DNA of 64,000 nt from Bog-756 sp963745955. GTDB lineage: Bacteria > Actinomycetota > Acidimicrobiia > Acidimicrobiales > RAAP-2. Shown in pieces: positions 25,786 through 35,327 of this stretch; the first letter of the stretch is position 1; each line of letters starts with the position of its first letter. Position numbers and translations under genes: made by a program. The notes under the pieces were generated by a model that ran no database searches, was not told the origin of the DNA, and worked only from the letters and a program-made list of their open reading frames with translations. The stretch covers positions 496,001 to 560,000 of the forward strand of contig CAVUZI010000008.1 in NCBI GenBank assembly GCA_963745955.1, read 5' to 3'.

Positions 25786-27066
25786 TTGACGACGCCGGTC
25801 GGTTGCTACTCCGTTCGCGCGGAGCCGTCGCGGACGTTGCGGACGCCGACGCGACGGACGAGGCGACTGGCCAGGCAGGTAGAGGCTGACGACCAGAGGA
25901 ATGGCGTTGGGCCGCCGAAACGAATCTGCATCGTCGGTTCAGGATGGCGATTCCTGAGCGGCATCAGCTACTACACCTGTCGAATGTCGAATTCGCTAGC
26001 CGAGGAAGATTACGAGGTATCGGCGATTCTCATGAGGAGACTGCTTCCGCGGCGTCTCTACCCGGGTAAAGCGCGAGTTGGCTCGCAGTTGGCCGATCTC
26101 GGATATGACGAGAGCGTCCGAGTCCTGGACGGAGTCGACTACTTCTGGTGGCCCAGCCTGTTGCGCGCCATCCGGTTCCTATTGCGAGAACGCCCCGATG
26201 TGGTCGTCTTCGAGTGGTGGAGCGCGACGGTCCTTCATACCTATCTGGCCCTGGCCGCCGTCGCTCGTCTACTGGGGGCGCGGGTGGTCATCGAGTTTCA
26301 CGAGACGCTCGATTCGGCTGAAGCAACCATGATGCTCCCACGCCTGTACGCCGGCGTATTCATCCGTCCGATGCTATGGATCGCTTCGGGCTTTGCTGTG
26401 CACTCGAGCTTCGACCGTGATGTGATTGCAAAGCGGTATCCCGTAGGCACGAAGCCCGTGGTCGTGGTACCGCATGGACCCTACAACCACGGTGTAAGAG
26501 CGTCCGAGCGCCGACCTCGCGGCCCCGGTGACCCGGTACGACTGCTCTTCTTTGGGACGATCCGCCCCTACAAGGGACTCGAGCATCTCATTGATGCCTT
26601 CGACGGGCTTACCGACGCCGAAGCCGAGCGCTTTTCACTCACCGTTGCGGGCGAAACCTGGGAGGGTTGGGACATACCCACGGAGCTGATCACACGGACG
26701 CGTCATCGGGACCGCATTGTCTTCGTAAACAGATACGTAACCGACGCCGAGGCGACGACATTGTTCAATGAGGCTGACGTCGTGGTCCTTCCGTATCTGC
26801 GGTCGTCGGCCAGTGGCCCTCTGCACATGGCCATGAGTCACGGGCTACCCGTCATTGTCACGGCAGTGGGAGGTCTGACCGAAGTGGCCACTCTTTACAA
26901 AGGAACAACCTTTGTGCCTCCTGGAGACACCGACAGCCTGCGTGAGGCCATAAGACAGATCGGTCCATCCCTGGGGGTCCACTATCCCGATCCTTTCTCC
27001 TGGGCCGAGAGTGCAGAGCGGCTCGCCTCATTGTTCGTCAGTGACTCCAGTCAGTCGGCCCGGTAA
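25786..27066 (+). CDS. Glycosyltransferase family 4-type (GT-B) enzyme, polysaccharide cluster
   Basis: 426 residues from TTG 25786; the first 45 residues are basic and poorly conserved, and the fold proper starts KRICIVGSGWRFLSGISYYTCR. The second Rossmann domain has LLFFGTIRPYKGLEHLIDAF, FVNRYVTDAEATTLFNEADVVVLPY and SGPLHMAMSHGLPVIVTAVGG, the usual donor-binding layout although the E-x7-E is replaced by a Ser/His-rich variant. It transfers a sugar from a nucleotide sugar to a growing surface glycan. The true start may be an internal codon. Confidence 0.85.
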   Translation: MTTPVGCYSVRAEPSRTLRTPTRRTRRLARQVEADDQRNGVGPPKRICIVGSGWRFLSGISYYTCRMSNSLAEEDYEVSAILMRRLLPRRLYPGKARVGSQLADLGYDESVRVLDGVDYFWWPSLLRAIRFLLRERPDVVVFEWWSATVLHTYLALAAVARLLGARVVIEFHETLDSAEATMMLPRLYAGVFIRPMLWIASGFAVHSSFDRDVIAKRYPVGTKPVVVVPHGPYNHGVRASERRPRGPGDPVRLLFFGTIRPYKGLEHLIDAFDGLTDAEAERFSLTVAGETWEGWDIPTELITRTRHRDRIVFVNRYVTDAEATTLFNEADVVVLPYLRSSASGPLHMAMSHGLPVIVTAVGGLTEVATLYKGTTFVPPGDTDSLREAIRQIGPSLGVHYPDPFSWAESAERLASLFVSDSSQSAR

Positions 27067-27375
27067 CGATTCGACGGATGATGTCTTCTTGCGGCAGTAG
27101 ATCGGTGTAGAGCGGGGTCAGACCATGAGCGTCGTAACAGAGGGCCAGTCCATACAATCTCGGCCAGTGGCGGTCATGCAAGTCGACCGTCAGAGATCTT
27201 CGCAGGTGTTGCAGACCTGGACGTTAAAGGGAATTCCCCCCGGCGGCCGATGGCGCTCCTCCAATTCCGTGCCGCCCCCCGCGGGATCGGATGCCATGCG
27301 ACTCATCCTCTCCAGTCAGGGTTCGCTGCTCCGTGTCCTTCGGATCGTTGCGATCTCCTCAAACACCGCATAGGT
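27067..27375. other. Short gap with no recognised gene
   Basis: 309 bp. The downstream GT4 frame stays open upstream of its ATG, but that part (HATHPLQSGFAAP) has no family match and poor coding character. No terminator hairpin is evident. Confidence 0.35.
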
Positions 27376-28458
27376 ATGAAGATTGCTTTTGTGACCGGTC
27401 ACTACCTGCCGTTCGCCGGTGGAATCGAGACCCACGTCGAGCAGATCGCATCTCGGCTGGCGGCCCAAGGTGACAGTGTGACGGTGTTGACCCAGACTGA
27501 CGACCCGTCTTGGCCCTCGTCAGAAATGATCGCGGGCGTGCATGTCCGGAGGTTTCCGGTACCCGTCCCCAGTCAACATTTTGCCGTCTCGCCCTCCTTG
27601 GGACGGGCCCTGATGGCGCAGCGCCGGGAATGGGACGTTGTGCATGTCCACGGGTACCATAGCGTCATGCCGCTGCTAGCCGCCCTGTCCGGTGCGCGAC
27701 CCTTGATCTTCACTCCGCATTACCACGGAACAGGCCATTCACCGGTGCGCAAGGTGATGCACCGGCCCTATCGGCTCGTCGGTACACGCATCAGTAGCGT
27801 GTCCCGACGAGTGATATGCGTGTCCGAAGCCGAACGTAGTCTGTTTGTCTCCCATTTCCCGGGAGCGAGTGACAAGGTGACGGTCATTCCCAACGGCGTC
27901 GACCTCGGAGAGCTCCTGGCTGCAGTACCGGTCCCCACGCACAAGAAGACGATCGTCAGTGCCGGTCGGCTCGAGACGTACAAGCACGTCGACGACACGC
28001 TGCGAGCGTTCGCACAACTCGGCCCCGACTACCAGCTCGTTGTCACCGGCGATGGGCCTGATCGGGCCAGACTGGAGAGGATAGGGCGAGAGCTTGGTCT
28101 GGCCGACACGGTTCGCTTTGTTGGCCGGATCAGCACGGCAGAACTTTACCGCTGGTACCGCTCTGCGGACGTCTACGTGAGCATGTCGAGCAATGAAGCC
28201 ATGGGGATAACGATCCTCGAATTGTTGGCCTGCGGTGCCAGGGTGGTGGCATCGGACATTCCCGCCCATCGGGAGGTGAACGAACGAGTCGGTGGAGTGC
28301 TCACACTCGTTCCCATGGCGTCGAGTCCCCAGGGGTTGGCGAAGGCCATAGCAGCGGCCGCCGAGACACCTCCCGCTCACGACCTCCGCATCCCTGCCTG
28401 GGACACGGTGGCCGACGCTACTCGGGCAGTGTACGACGAGGTGATCGGCAATGCCTGA
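27376..28458 (+). CDS. Glycosyltransferase family 4 (GT-B)
   Basis: 360 residues from ATG 27376. It opens MKIAFVTGHYLPFAGGIETH, the glycine-rich acceptor-site loop of GT4. Later motifs are VIPNGVDLGELL, IVSAGRLETYKHVDDTLRAF, VVTGDGPDRARLERIGRELG, and SMSSNEAMGITILELLACG, which carries the E-x7-E donor site. Members are retaining transferases that extend lipid-linked oligosaccharides. Its last 8 bases overlap the next gene, which indicates translational coupling. Confidence 0.93.
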   Translation: MKIAFVTGHYLPFAGGIETHVEQIASRLAAQGDSVTVLTQTDDPSWPSSEMIAGVHVRRFPVPVPSQHFAVSPSLGRALMAQRREWDVVHVHGYHSVMPLLAALSGARPLIFTPHYHGTGHSPVRKVMHRPYRLVGTRISSVSRRVICVSEAERSLFVSHFPGASDKVTVIPNGVDLGELLAAVPVPTHKKTIVSAGRLETYKHVDDTLRAFAQLGPDYQLVVTGDGPDRARLERIGRELGLADTVRFVGRISTAELYRWYRSADVYVSMSSNEAMGITILELLACGARVVASDIPAHREVNERVGGVLTLVPMASSPQGLAKAIAAAAETPPAHDLRIPAWDTVADATRAVYDEVIGNA

Positions 28459-29692
28459 GCCACGCTCGCGCCCGCGGGTCGTCTACTGGTTCAAACAACC
28501 AACTCCGTATGCGGTGGCCCGATTCAATGCCGTCGCTGACGCCCACGCTGTCGAGCTCGAAGTGTGGTTCAGTGAGGTCCGCCAGCCCGACCGCAGCTGG
28601 GATGTGGACGAGAGCGAATGGCGATTCCCGGCCCGATACATCCCTGACCGTCGCTTTATCGCATTTCGGCTCCGCGTCCCACTCCCTGAACTTGCCCAGA
28701 CCCGGCCCGACGTCTTCGTCTTGGAATACGACAGACTGAACCAGGCCATCGGGGCCGTGGCCGGACGAGTGCTCGCTCGCCGAGTGGCCTTCCGGGTGCT
28801 CCCGAACTTCGACGCCTGGAGCCAGCGCACATGGTGGAGAGAAGCAGCCAAGCATCTGCTGTTCAGGGCGGTTGACGGCGTCAAGGTGCCCGGCCCCGAC
28901 GGTCGGAACCTCGCCGTTCGCTACGGGACCGATCCGCATCGCGCCTCTGTTGTCCGACAATCCATCGATCTCGATCTGTATAGCTCTGCGCGAGAGATTT
29001 CGTCGTCGGAACGGGTGGCCCGTCGTCAGTCCCTCGGATTGTCGGGCTGCGTGTTTGTGTTCGTGGGGCGACTGTGGAAAGGCAAAGGACTGGACGAGCT
29101 CCTGACCGCCTACCGGAACCTCGAAGCCGAGGTCGGCGACAAAATCTCCCTGCTGATCATCGGAGACGGTGTCGACGAGCGCCACTACCGTCGCCTGTTT
29201 GAACCGCTACCTCGGGTGGTCATGCCGGGCTTCGTCCAGCCCGCAGAGTTACCAGGCTGGTATGCCTTGGCCGATTGCCTCGTCTTCCCGACCCACGGTG
29301 ATCCCAATGGCCTTGTGGTCGAGGAAGCTCTCGCCGCCGGTCTTCCCGTTATCGTCAGTGACGCCGCGGGGGACGTCGCCAGCCGCGTACCGGAGGGCAT
29401 CGCGGGGTATGTGTTCCCGGCCGGCTCAGCCAGTGACCTCCAAGAGCGGATGGACAGAGTCGCTCTCGCGCCTGCGCTTCGCCCCTCCCCCGAACTGACG
29501 GCCACGATGTCGGTCACGGGTTACGCCACGGACTTCGAGGCCTTTGTGGCCGAGGTCATGGACCGTGACCGGACATCCGGTCTCTCGGCCGGAGTGTGCC
29601 CCTTGCTCGGCCACTTGGCCTTGCTCGTGGCTCGGGCCCGACGTTGGCGCCCGGCACCGTATATCGACGCTCGACAATCGGGGAATCCGTAG
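28451..29692 (+). CDS. Glycosyltransferase family 4-like (GT-B)
   Basis: 413 residues; the ATG at 28451 sits inside the preceding gene's end (ATGCCTGA). It begins RVVYWFKQPTPYAVARFNAV. The C-terminal domain has FVFVGRLWKGKGLDELLTAY, LLIIGDGVDERHYRRL, MPGFVQPAELPGWYALADCLVFPT and PNGLVVEEALAAGLPVIVSD, the donor-site E-x-E region. It acts in the cytoplasm on the same glycan as its neighbours. The stop codon TAG shares its last G with the GTG start of the flippase. Confidence 0.92.
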   Translation: MPEPRSRPRVVYWFKQPTPYAVARFNAVADAHAVELEVWFSEVRQPDRSWDVDESEWRFPARYIPDRRFIAFRLRVPLPELAQTRPDVFVLEYDRLNQAIGAVAGRVLARRVAFRVLPNFDAWSQRTWWREAAKHLLFRAVDGVKVPGPDGRNLAVRYGTDPHRASVVRQSIDLDLYSSAREISSSERVARRQSLGLSGCVFVFVGRLWKGKGLDELLTAYRNLEAEVGDKISLLIIGDGVDERHYRRLFEPLPRVVMPGFVQPAELPGWYALADCLVFPTHGDPNGLVVEEALAAGLPVIVSDAAGDVASRVPEGIAGYVFPAGSASDLQERMDRVALAPALRPSPELTATMSVTGYATDFEAFVAEVMDRDRTSGLSAGVCPLLGHLALLVARARRWRPAPYIDARQSGNP

Positions 29693-31062
29693 TGCGCGAG
29701 CGCCCATCGACTCTGTACCGTTTGGCGGGAGCCGCGTTGGCTGGCTACCGACGTAATCACCTTGCTCGTAACAGTGGCTGGCTCATCCTCGCCACGGGAA
29801 TGAACGGCCTTCTCGGCCTGGTCTTCTGGGCCGAAGCCACACGTTCGTACTCCGAGTCGGCTGTCGGGTCGGCGAGTGCCGTTTTGGCCGCCATGACATT
29901 CGCTTCCACGGTTGGTCTCTTGGGCCTTGGAACGACTGCGTTGCAGATCCTGCCGCGCGCCGACGACGAGACATGGTCGACCGCCGTGAACTCCTTGGTC
30001 ATGGGAGGAGCCGCCGCGGGACTGGTCGCCGGCCTGGTCACGGCAGCGGTGCTGCCGCAGTTGTCCTCGGACCAGCAGTTCGCCTCGTTTGCAGGACAGC
30101 CCATCATTATCATCTGTGTGGCCCTTGGTACGTCGGTGCTCACCGTCGCCACCTTGCTCGATTACGTGTTCCAAGCCGAGCGCCGGGCCCACTACGTGGG
30201 CCTCAGAGGCGCTACCTTCGGCGTCCTCAAACTCGCGCTTCTGACCGCGCTGGTCCTCCTCGGCGTCCGGAGCGGTACTTGGCTCGTAGTGGCTTGGATC
30301 TTGGGGTCTCTCCTCACATCAGCAATCTCCCTGTTCTGGCAGATCCAACGCCTGGGACGTCGCCACCGCTACAGCGTCAAGGGTGTCGCAGGCCACGTCA
30401 GAAAGTGGTTCAAGATCCTCATCCTTCATCATTTGTCATCGCTGGGTAGCATGATGATCCCGAGCTTGATGCCCGTTCTGGTGGTGGCTCGGCTTTCGCC
30501 TACCGCCGCTGCGCATTTCTACATTGCGTGGCTCCTCTCCAGCGTTCTTCTCACCGTGTCGGCGGCCGTGGCCGGCAACCTATTGGCCGAGCTCTCCTAC
30601 GACGACGAGCCAATGCCACAGAAGCTGCGCAAGGCATCTCGCTTGATCGCCGGGCTCCTACTGCCTCCCAGCATCTTCCTGGCTGTCTTCGGCCGATGGG
30701 TCCTGGGAATCTTCGGTCCCACGTACGCGGCCAGCAGCTACGGCATTCTTCTGCTCTTCGTTGTCGTGGCCGTACCCGACGCAGTGACCAACGTCTATGT
30801 CACGCTCCTGCGCGTCAAGGGTGAGCCCCACAAGGCGGCAGCCATGAATCTCGTCATGGCTGCGGTGGCGCTGGGAGGGGCGTGGTACCTCATGGGCTCG
30901 ATCGGAGTGGCGGGCGCCGCCTGGGCATGGGCACTCTCGCAGGCCGTCGGCTGCGTCTATGTCGCCGTCGATGCTCTGGCGGGGAGGAGAAACCGGCCGC
31001 CCGTATCGATCGGAGCGGACGGACGGAAGACCGAGGGCCGTCCGTCGAGCAATATTCAGTGA
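29692..31062 (+). CDS. Wzx-like polysaccharide flippase / MATE-fold membrane protein
   Basis: 456 residues from the GTG at 29692, which overlaps the TAG of the previous gene; a longer open frame upstream lies inside that gene. Twelve to fourteen hydrophobic helices are apparent, beginning HLARNSGWLILATGMNGLLG, the usual first helix of the oligosaccharide flippase/PST family. The loop RKWFKILILHHLSSLGSMMI and helix pairs near 250-330 fit the MOP superfamily fold. It probably moves the lipid-linked repeat unit made by the three GT4 enzymes across the membrane. Confidence 0.85.
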   Translation: MRERPSTLYRLAGAALAGYRRNHLARNSGWLILATGMNGLLGLVFWAEATRSYSESAVGSASAVLAAMTFASTVGLLGLGTTALQILPRADDETWSTAVNSLVMGGAAAGLVAGLVTAAVLPQLSSDQQFASFAGQPIIIICVALGTSVLTVATLLDYVFQAERRAHYVGLRGATFGVLKLALLTALVLLGVRSGTWLVVAWILGSLLTSAISLFWQIQRLGRRHRYSVKGVAGHVRKWFKILILHHLSSLGSMMIPSLMPVLVVARLSPTAAAHFYIAWLLSSVLLTVSAAVAGNLLAELSYDDEPMPQKLRKASRLIAGLLLPPSIFLAVFGRWVLGIFGPTYAASSYGILLLFVVVAVPDAVTNVYVTLLRVKGEPHKAAAMNLVMAAVALGGAWYLMGSIGVAGAAWAWALSQAVGCVYVAVDALAGRRNRPPVSIGADGRKTEGRPSSNIQ

Positions 31063-31190
31063 GTGGCCATCGCACCGCTCATCGTGGCAATGGAGACGTA
31101 CCGACATCGAGGGCCGAGCACCGAAAGAGCGCGACCTCGACACCGGTGTCAGACAACGCATACCATCTTTGTGTGATAACACCCGACTCG

Positions 31191-32072
31191 ATGGGCAGTC
31201 TGAGTCGCTTGATGACGCAGATAGCCGAACGTCGCATGACGTGGACCGCATTTTCTCTGCTCCCTCTTTCCTTGCGGCGTCAGTTTCTGTTCACCGCACA
31301 CCACAAGCGAATCGGCCATCTCCAGCACCCTAAGACGTTCAACGAAAAGATCAATTGGCGAATTCTCCATGACCGTCGCGAGATGCTGGCCTGGACATGT
31401 GACAAGCTGCGGGTCAAGGCGCTGGCCCAGGAGCGGGGCGTCCGCGTCCTACCCACCCTTTGGGCCGGTACCGACGTGAGCGAGCTTCGCGACGTGGACT
31501 TACCCGCTGATTGGGTGTTGAAACCCAACAATCGTACAGGCCTCGTCTTCTTCGGGCAGTCGCGGTGCACAGACCTCGAGCCCATCTGCCAGTTGAGCGA
31601 GACTTGGAAGTCCGACGTTCGGGTCATCGTGAAGGGCGAGTGGGCCTACACCCGGGCAGCTCCTGGTTTCCTCGTCGAAGAGCGCATCGGCCCCGTCCCG
31701 GGTTCGCCCACCGATTTCAAGGTCTTCGTCTTCGACGACGCGCCCTACATGGTCCAGGTCGATCTGGACCGTTTCGGCCATCATCAGAGCCGCTTCTATC
31801 GACCCAATTGGCAACCCATGCTTCATCGGGACCGAGTCCCCGTATCGGGCGAGATCGCCAGACCGCATTGCCTCGGTGAGATGCTCGAAGCCGCCACTAC
31901 TGTGGCCAAAGGCTTCGATTTCCTACGTGTCGACATGTACATCGAGCGCGATCAGGTGTTCTTGGGCGAGGTCACGCCCTATCCTGGTGGCGGCCTCGAG
32001 CCCTTCGAACCACGAAGCGCCGATCTCGATATCGGCAACGCCTGGCGCTTGCCACAACTGTCTGGCGCCTGA
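31191..32072 (+). CDS. TupA-like ATP-grasp protein, copy 2
   Basis: 293 residues from ATG 31191 (GTG 31173 possible). The family signature is clear: HKRIGHLQHPKTFNEKINWR, VLKPNNRTGLVFFG, FLVEERIGPVPGSPTDFKVF, YMVQVDLDRFGHHQSRFY and FLRVDMYIERDQVFLGEVTP. It probably ligates an amino-acid or peptide group to, or otherwise modifies, the cluster's polysaccharide. It differs considerably from copy 1 at the N-terminus, so it is not a recent duplicate. No strong SD is visible. It closes the cluster about 130 bases before the IS630 remnant. Confidence 0.87.
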   Translation: MGSLSRLMTQIAERRMTWTAFSLLPLSLRRQFLFTAHHKRIGHLQHPKTFNEKINWRILHDRREMLAWTCDKLRVKALAQERGVRVLPTLWAGTDVSELRDVDLPADWVLKPNNRTGLVFFGQSRCTDLEPICQLSETWKSDVRVIVKGEWAYTRAAPGFLVEERIGPVPGSPTDFKVFVFDDAPYMVQVDLDRFGHHQSRFYRPNWQPMLHRDRVPVSGEIARPHCLGEMLEAATTVAKGFDFLRVDMYIERDQVFLGEVTPYPGGGLEPFEPRSADLDIGNAWRLPQLSGA

Positions 32073-32198
32073 AGCTGTGGCGTCACACACCCACCTTCCC
32101 CCGAAGCGCAAGCCCCACACCGAAACATCGGGTGGAGGTGAAGTGCCGGACGAGGTACGAGCCCTTGGCTTGATGACTCGTATAGCCTAGAATCCCTC

Positions 32199-32520
32199 GT
32201 GTCCTGAGTCGGAGATTCGCAAAGAATTAGGATTTCGGCGGGCGACGGGCATGAGCCAGACGGGCGTCAGCCGCATCTGGCGGGCTTTCGGTCTGAAGCC
32301 ACCTCCGGGAGTCCTTCAAGGTGTCCCCGGACCCACTGTTCATCGAGAAGGTGCGGGACATCGTGGGGCTCTACCATCGACGAAGGAGCTGAAGGAGTCG
32401 ATCAACCACTGGATCGACCAGTGGAACGACAACCCCCGCCCCTTCGTCTGGCACAAGTCAGCAGACGAGATCCTCACGACCCTCAATGCGTATACACAGC
32501 GAATCTCCGACTCAGGACGC
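32199..32520 (+). mobile_element. 322-bp internally deleted IS630-family element (MITE-like)
   Basis: Terminal inverted repeats of 22 bp are at 32199-32220 (GTGTCCTGAGTCGGAGATTC..) and 32499-32520, matching at 21 positions. Inside, one frame reads FRRATGMSQTGVSRIWRAFGLKP, a second frame VSPDPLFIEKVRDIVGLY, and the first frame again WIDQWNDNPRPFVWHKSADE and RISDSGR: N-terminal and C-terminal pieces of an IS630-type DDE transposase with a frameshift and loss of most of the middle, including the catalytic Asp region. It cannot move itself but could be mobilised in trans. Confidence 0.85.
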
Positions 32521-32628
32521 TAGCGGGAGAGGGGCAGGCCCCCCTCCCGGCCTCCTCCCGGCGCCACCGCGTACCTGGTGAGATTGTCGGGCCGGCAGAG
32601 CCGACCCTCGTGCGCTATCACCGTGCTC

Positions 32629-33180
32629 ATGACCAGCGTGACCAACATCAATGAGGTTCTCAGCGGGCATGTCGGCCTCGAGGTGAACTGCGTCGACCGA
32701 CTGCTCCTCAATGCCTACGTTCCCAATCTGCAGGTGAGCGGACAGGTGGTGACCTTCCTCACCGAGCACCTCGGGTTTCCGATCCCGTCGCCCGCTTTGT
32801 TGGAGAAGATCGGCAACCGGTTCCGCCGTGAGGTGAAGGCCTTCTCTGCCGAGCACGGGGTGCCGATCCTCCGTCTGAAGAAGCCCGACCGGACACGGTG
32901 GGACGACCGCAAGCTCGACCATGTCCGGCCCTATCTGGAAAGAGCGGAGGCTCAAGGTCGATACGGGGTCGTCGCCATCGTGGCTGCCCAGGAGTTCCAG
33001 TGGGTGTTCAGCGCCAAGAACCGATCACCCAGGCCCGGCGTGGGCCGCTTCGAGTTCGTGAAAGAGGAACGCCGGGTCGGCATGTACTACTTCTACATCC
33101 TCGACGCCGAGTTCGGGCCCACATTCATCAAGGTCTGCACCTACTTTCCCTACCCGACCAAGGTCTGGTGCAACGGGCAC
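32629..33180 (+). CDS. Exon 1 of a conserved actinobacterial protein split by a group II intron
   Basis: 184 codons from ATG 32629 up to the intron boundary. The sequence runs NEVLSGHVGLEVNCVDRLLL to MYYFYILDAEFGPTFIKVCTYFPYPTKVWCNGH. Without splicing it reads 6 codons into the intron and stops at 33199-33201. Joined to exon 2 (35328-36395) the frame is continuous: ..VWCNGH then EWAKRQ... The protein would be about 539 residues. I recognise it as a widespread conserved hypothetical of actinobacteria; its function is not known to me. Phe/Tyr-rich strands around GMYYFYILDAEFGPTFIK suggest a compact beta domain. Confidence 0.82.
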
Positions 33181-33777
33181 GTGCGCCACGAGGCGCCATG
33201 AAACCGGGCGGAGATGAAAGGGCTCCGCCACCGAGCTGTCGCAGCAGCCCGGTGAAGCTGGGGGCAGCCTGATCCTGGAGGCGCAGGGGAAGGTGGCAAG
33301 CAGCCCCGACAACGACGGGACGGGTCGGCACCGCCAGACGACTCGGGTCCGGCAAGCAAGGCGGGAGGGAGTACGAGAGAAATCAGCGTTAACGCTCCTC
33401 AAGTGAATACACCGGCTCCAATCTGGTGGATATGGGCCGGGGTGCAGCGCACGTCCACATCACTGGGCGACTCCGACGCCGGGTTGTGACCCTCGGCCAG
33501 GAGGCCACGGAGAAAGCCTGCGGCGTATCCGTGGCGATGCTGCAGGAGCACAGCTGGACTCCGGGCCCGCCAACCGGTGCATGGTGAACGTGGGAACCAT
33601 CGTCGAGCTTCCGTCTCGGCGGCCAACCAGGCCGCCAGCGGGAAGACACGCCGTCGGTCGACGGCTCGGTGATGGGACGGAGCCTCCGTAGTAGTCCGAG
33701 GACGGGAAAGCCGCCCACATGGCGAAGAGAGGCAGCGAGTCTGCAGCAGAGGAAGCTGGAATGCCAGGAGGACGACG

Positions 33778-35207
33778 GTGAACACCGACGAGCTGTGGCC
33801 CGATCTCTATGAGGCCGAGTCCCGGGTACTGAAGATCCAGACCAAGCTGCACCAATGGGCAACCGACGATCCCGACCGCCGGTTCGTGGACCTCTACAAC
33901 CTCGTCTATGACCCCGCTTTCTTGGTAGTTGCCTGGGCGGGGTCAAGGGGAACAGGGGCGCCCGGTCGGCCGGTGTCGATGGGGTGAAACCTCGCTCCAT
34001 CGTCTTCGGCGCCGAAACGTTGTTGACCGAGTTGCGAGCTGAGCTCAAGGCTCGGACGTTTCGGCCCCTCCCCGTGCGCGAGCGCATGATCCCGAAAGCA
34101 CACGGAAAACTCCGGATGCTCGGGATCGCGACCGCACGGGACCGGGTGGTCCAGGCATCCTTGAAGCTAGTGCTCGAGCCGATCTTCGAGGCGGACTTCA
34201 AGCCGTGTAGCTACGGCTTCCGCCCGAGGCGTCGGGCCCAGGATGTCATCGCCGAGATTCACTATCTTGCCTCCCGCTCTTATGAGTGGGTGCTCGAAGG
34301 TGACATCGAAGCATGCTTCGACAACATTTCACACTCTGCATTGTTGCATCGGGTGAGGAATCGAATCGGAGACCGACGTATCCTTGGACTGGTGAAGGCG
34401 TTCTTGAAGGCTGGCATCCTCTCTGAGGATGGCACCAACAGGGCGACGATTACCGGCACTCCCCAGGGCGGGATTCTCTCACCCCTGCTCAGCAACGTTG
34501 CCCTCTCGGTTCTCGATGAGCACTTCAGCGAGGCCTGGGAGGCAATGGGCGACTTCAATGCCCGCTATCAACGGCGCAGCAAGGGGCTGGCCACGTATCG
34601 AATTGTTAGATACGCAGACGACTTTGTCGTCCTTGTGGCTGGCACCCGAGCACACGCCGAGGGTCTGCGGGACGAAGCGGCAGCGGTGCTCTCCCCGATG
34701 GGTTTGCGCCTGTCAGAGGAAAAGACGAAGACCGTCCACATTGACGAGGGCTTCGACTTTTTGGGCTGGCGCATCCAGCGTCAGGTCAAGCGAGGCACCA
34801 AGAAAGCGTACGTCTACACCTATCCCTCGAAGAAGGCGCTGTTGGCCGTCAGCGACCGGATACGGACGCTTACCAAGGGGTCGATGAACTTGTCGCTGTC
34901 AGCCCTGCTGGATCGGATCAACCCGGTGCTGCGGGGCTGGACCAACTATTTCCGACATGGGGTGTCCAAGGCGACCTTCAGCTATCTCGGCACCTTTGCC
35001 TGGCGCCGGGTTGTCAGCTGGCTTCGCCGCAAGCATCATCATGCCAACTGGAAGTGGCTCCGCCGTCACTACCTACCTGGGTGGCGACCGACGGAAGGCA
35101 AGGTTACGTTGTTCAACCCCGCAAAGGTGACGGTTAGCCGCTACCGCTATCGGGGCAACCGCATTCCTTCGCCCTGGTCTTACAGCATGGAAGGGACCGC
35201 CGCATAG
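33778..35207 (+). pseudogene. ltrA: Group II intron-encoded reverse transcriptase/maturase with a one-base frameshift
   Basis: Start GTG 33778 with GGAGG six bases upstream. The N-terminal part (DLYNLVYDPAFLVVAW) ends in a shifted frame at 33987. The rest continues from about 33945 as VKGNRGARSAGVDGVKPRSI. The expected TGGGAGCGGGTCAAG appears as TGGGCGGGGTCAAG, so one base is missing near 33935-33942. RT blocks are clear: LPVRERMIPKAHGKLRMLGI, CSYGFRPRRRAQDVI, TPQGGILSPLLSN and the active site YADD (about residue 209 of the 407-codon downstream ORF), then domain X (FDFLGWRIQRQVKRGTKKAY). There is no HNH endonuclease domain. It would make cDNA and assist splicing if the frameshift is a sequencing error. 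Confidence 0.88.
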
Positions 35208-35229
35208 CTCAGCGGCATGGGCTCGTGGA

Positions 35230-35263
35230 GAGCCGGATGCGGTGAGAGTCGCACGTCCGGTTC
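35230..35263 (+). ncRNA. Group II intron domain V catalytic hairpin
   Basis: GAGCCGGATGCGGTGAGAGT continuing CGCACGTCCGGTTC folds as GAGCCG-GATGCG-GTGA-GAGT.. against CGCAC-GTC-CGGTTC: a 34-nt hairpin with the AGC catalytic triad, a two-base bulge and a GNRA-type loop. It is the most conserved part of the ribozyme and fixes the 3' end of the intron about 64 bases downstream. Confidence 0.9.
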
Positions 35264-35327
35264 GGAAGAGCGGGTCGGGGAGACGACCGATCGAAAGGTC
35301 GGCAACGCGCCCCGGCTCGACTCTTAC

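Larger units (their letters stand above)
33181..35327 (+). mobile_element. Group II intron (2,147 bp) inserted in sense and in frame
   Basis: The 5' end is GTGCGCC, matching the GUGYG group II consensus, immediately after the His codon of exon 1. The 3' end is ..CTCTTAC, ending in the conserved AY, immediately before the Glu codon of exon 2. A 34-nt domain V is at 35230-35263 and domain VI follows. Domain IV carries a reverse transcriptase/maturase (33778-35207). Roughly 600 bases upstream of that ORF are ribozyme domains I-III. The intron and host gene share orientation, so accurate splicing would restore the host protein. Confidence 0.9.
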
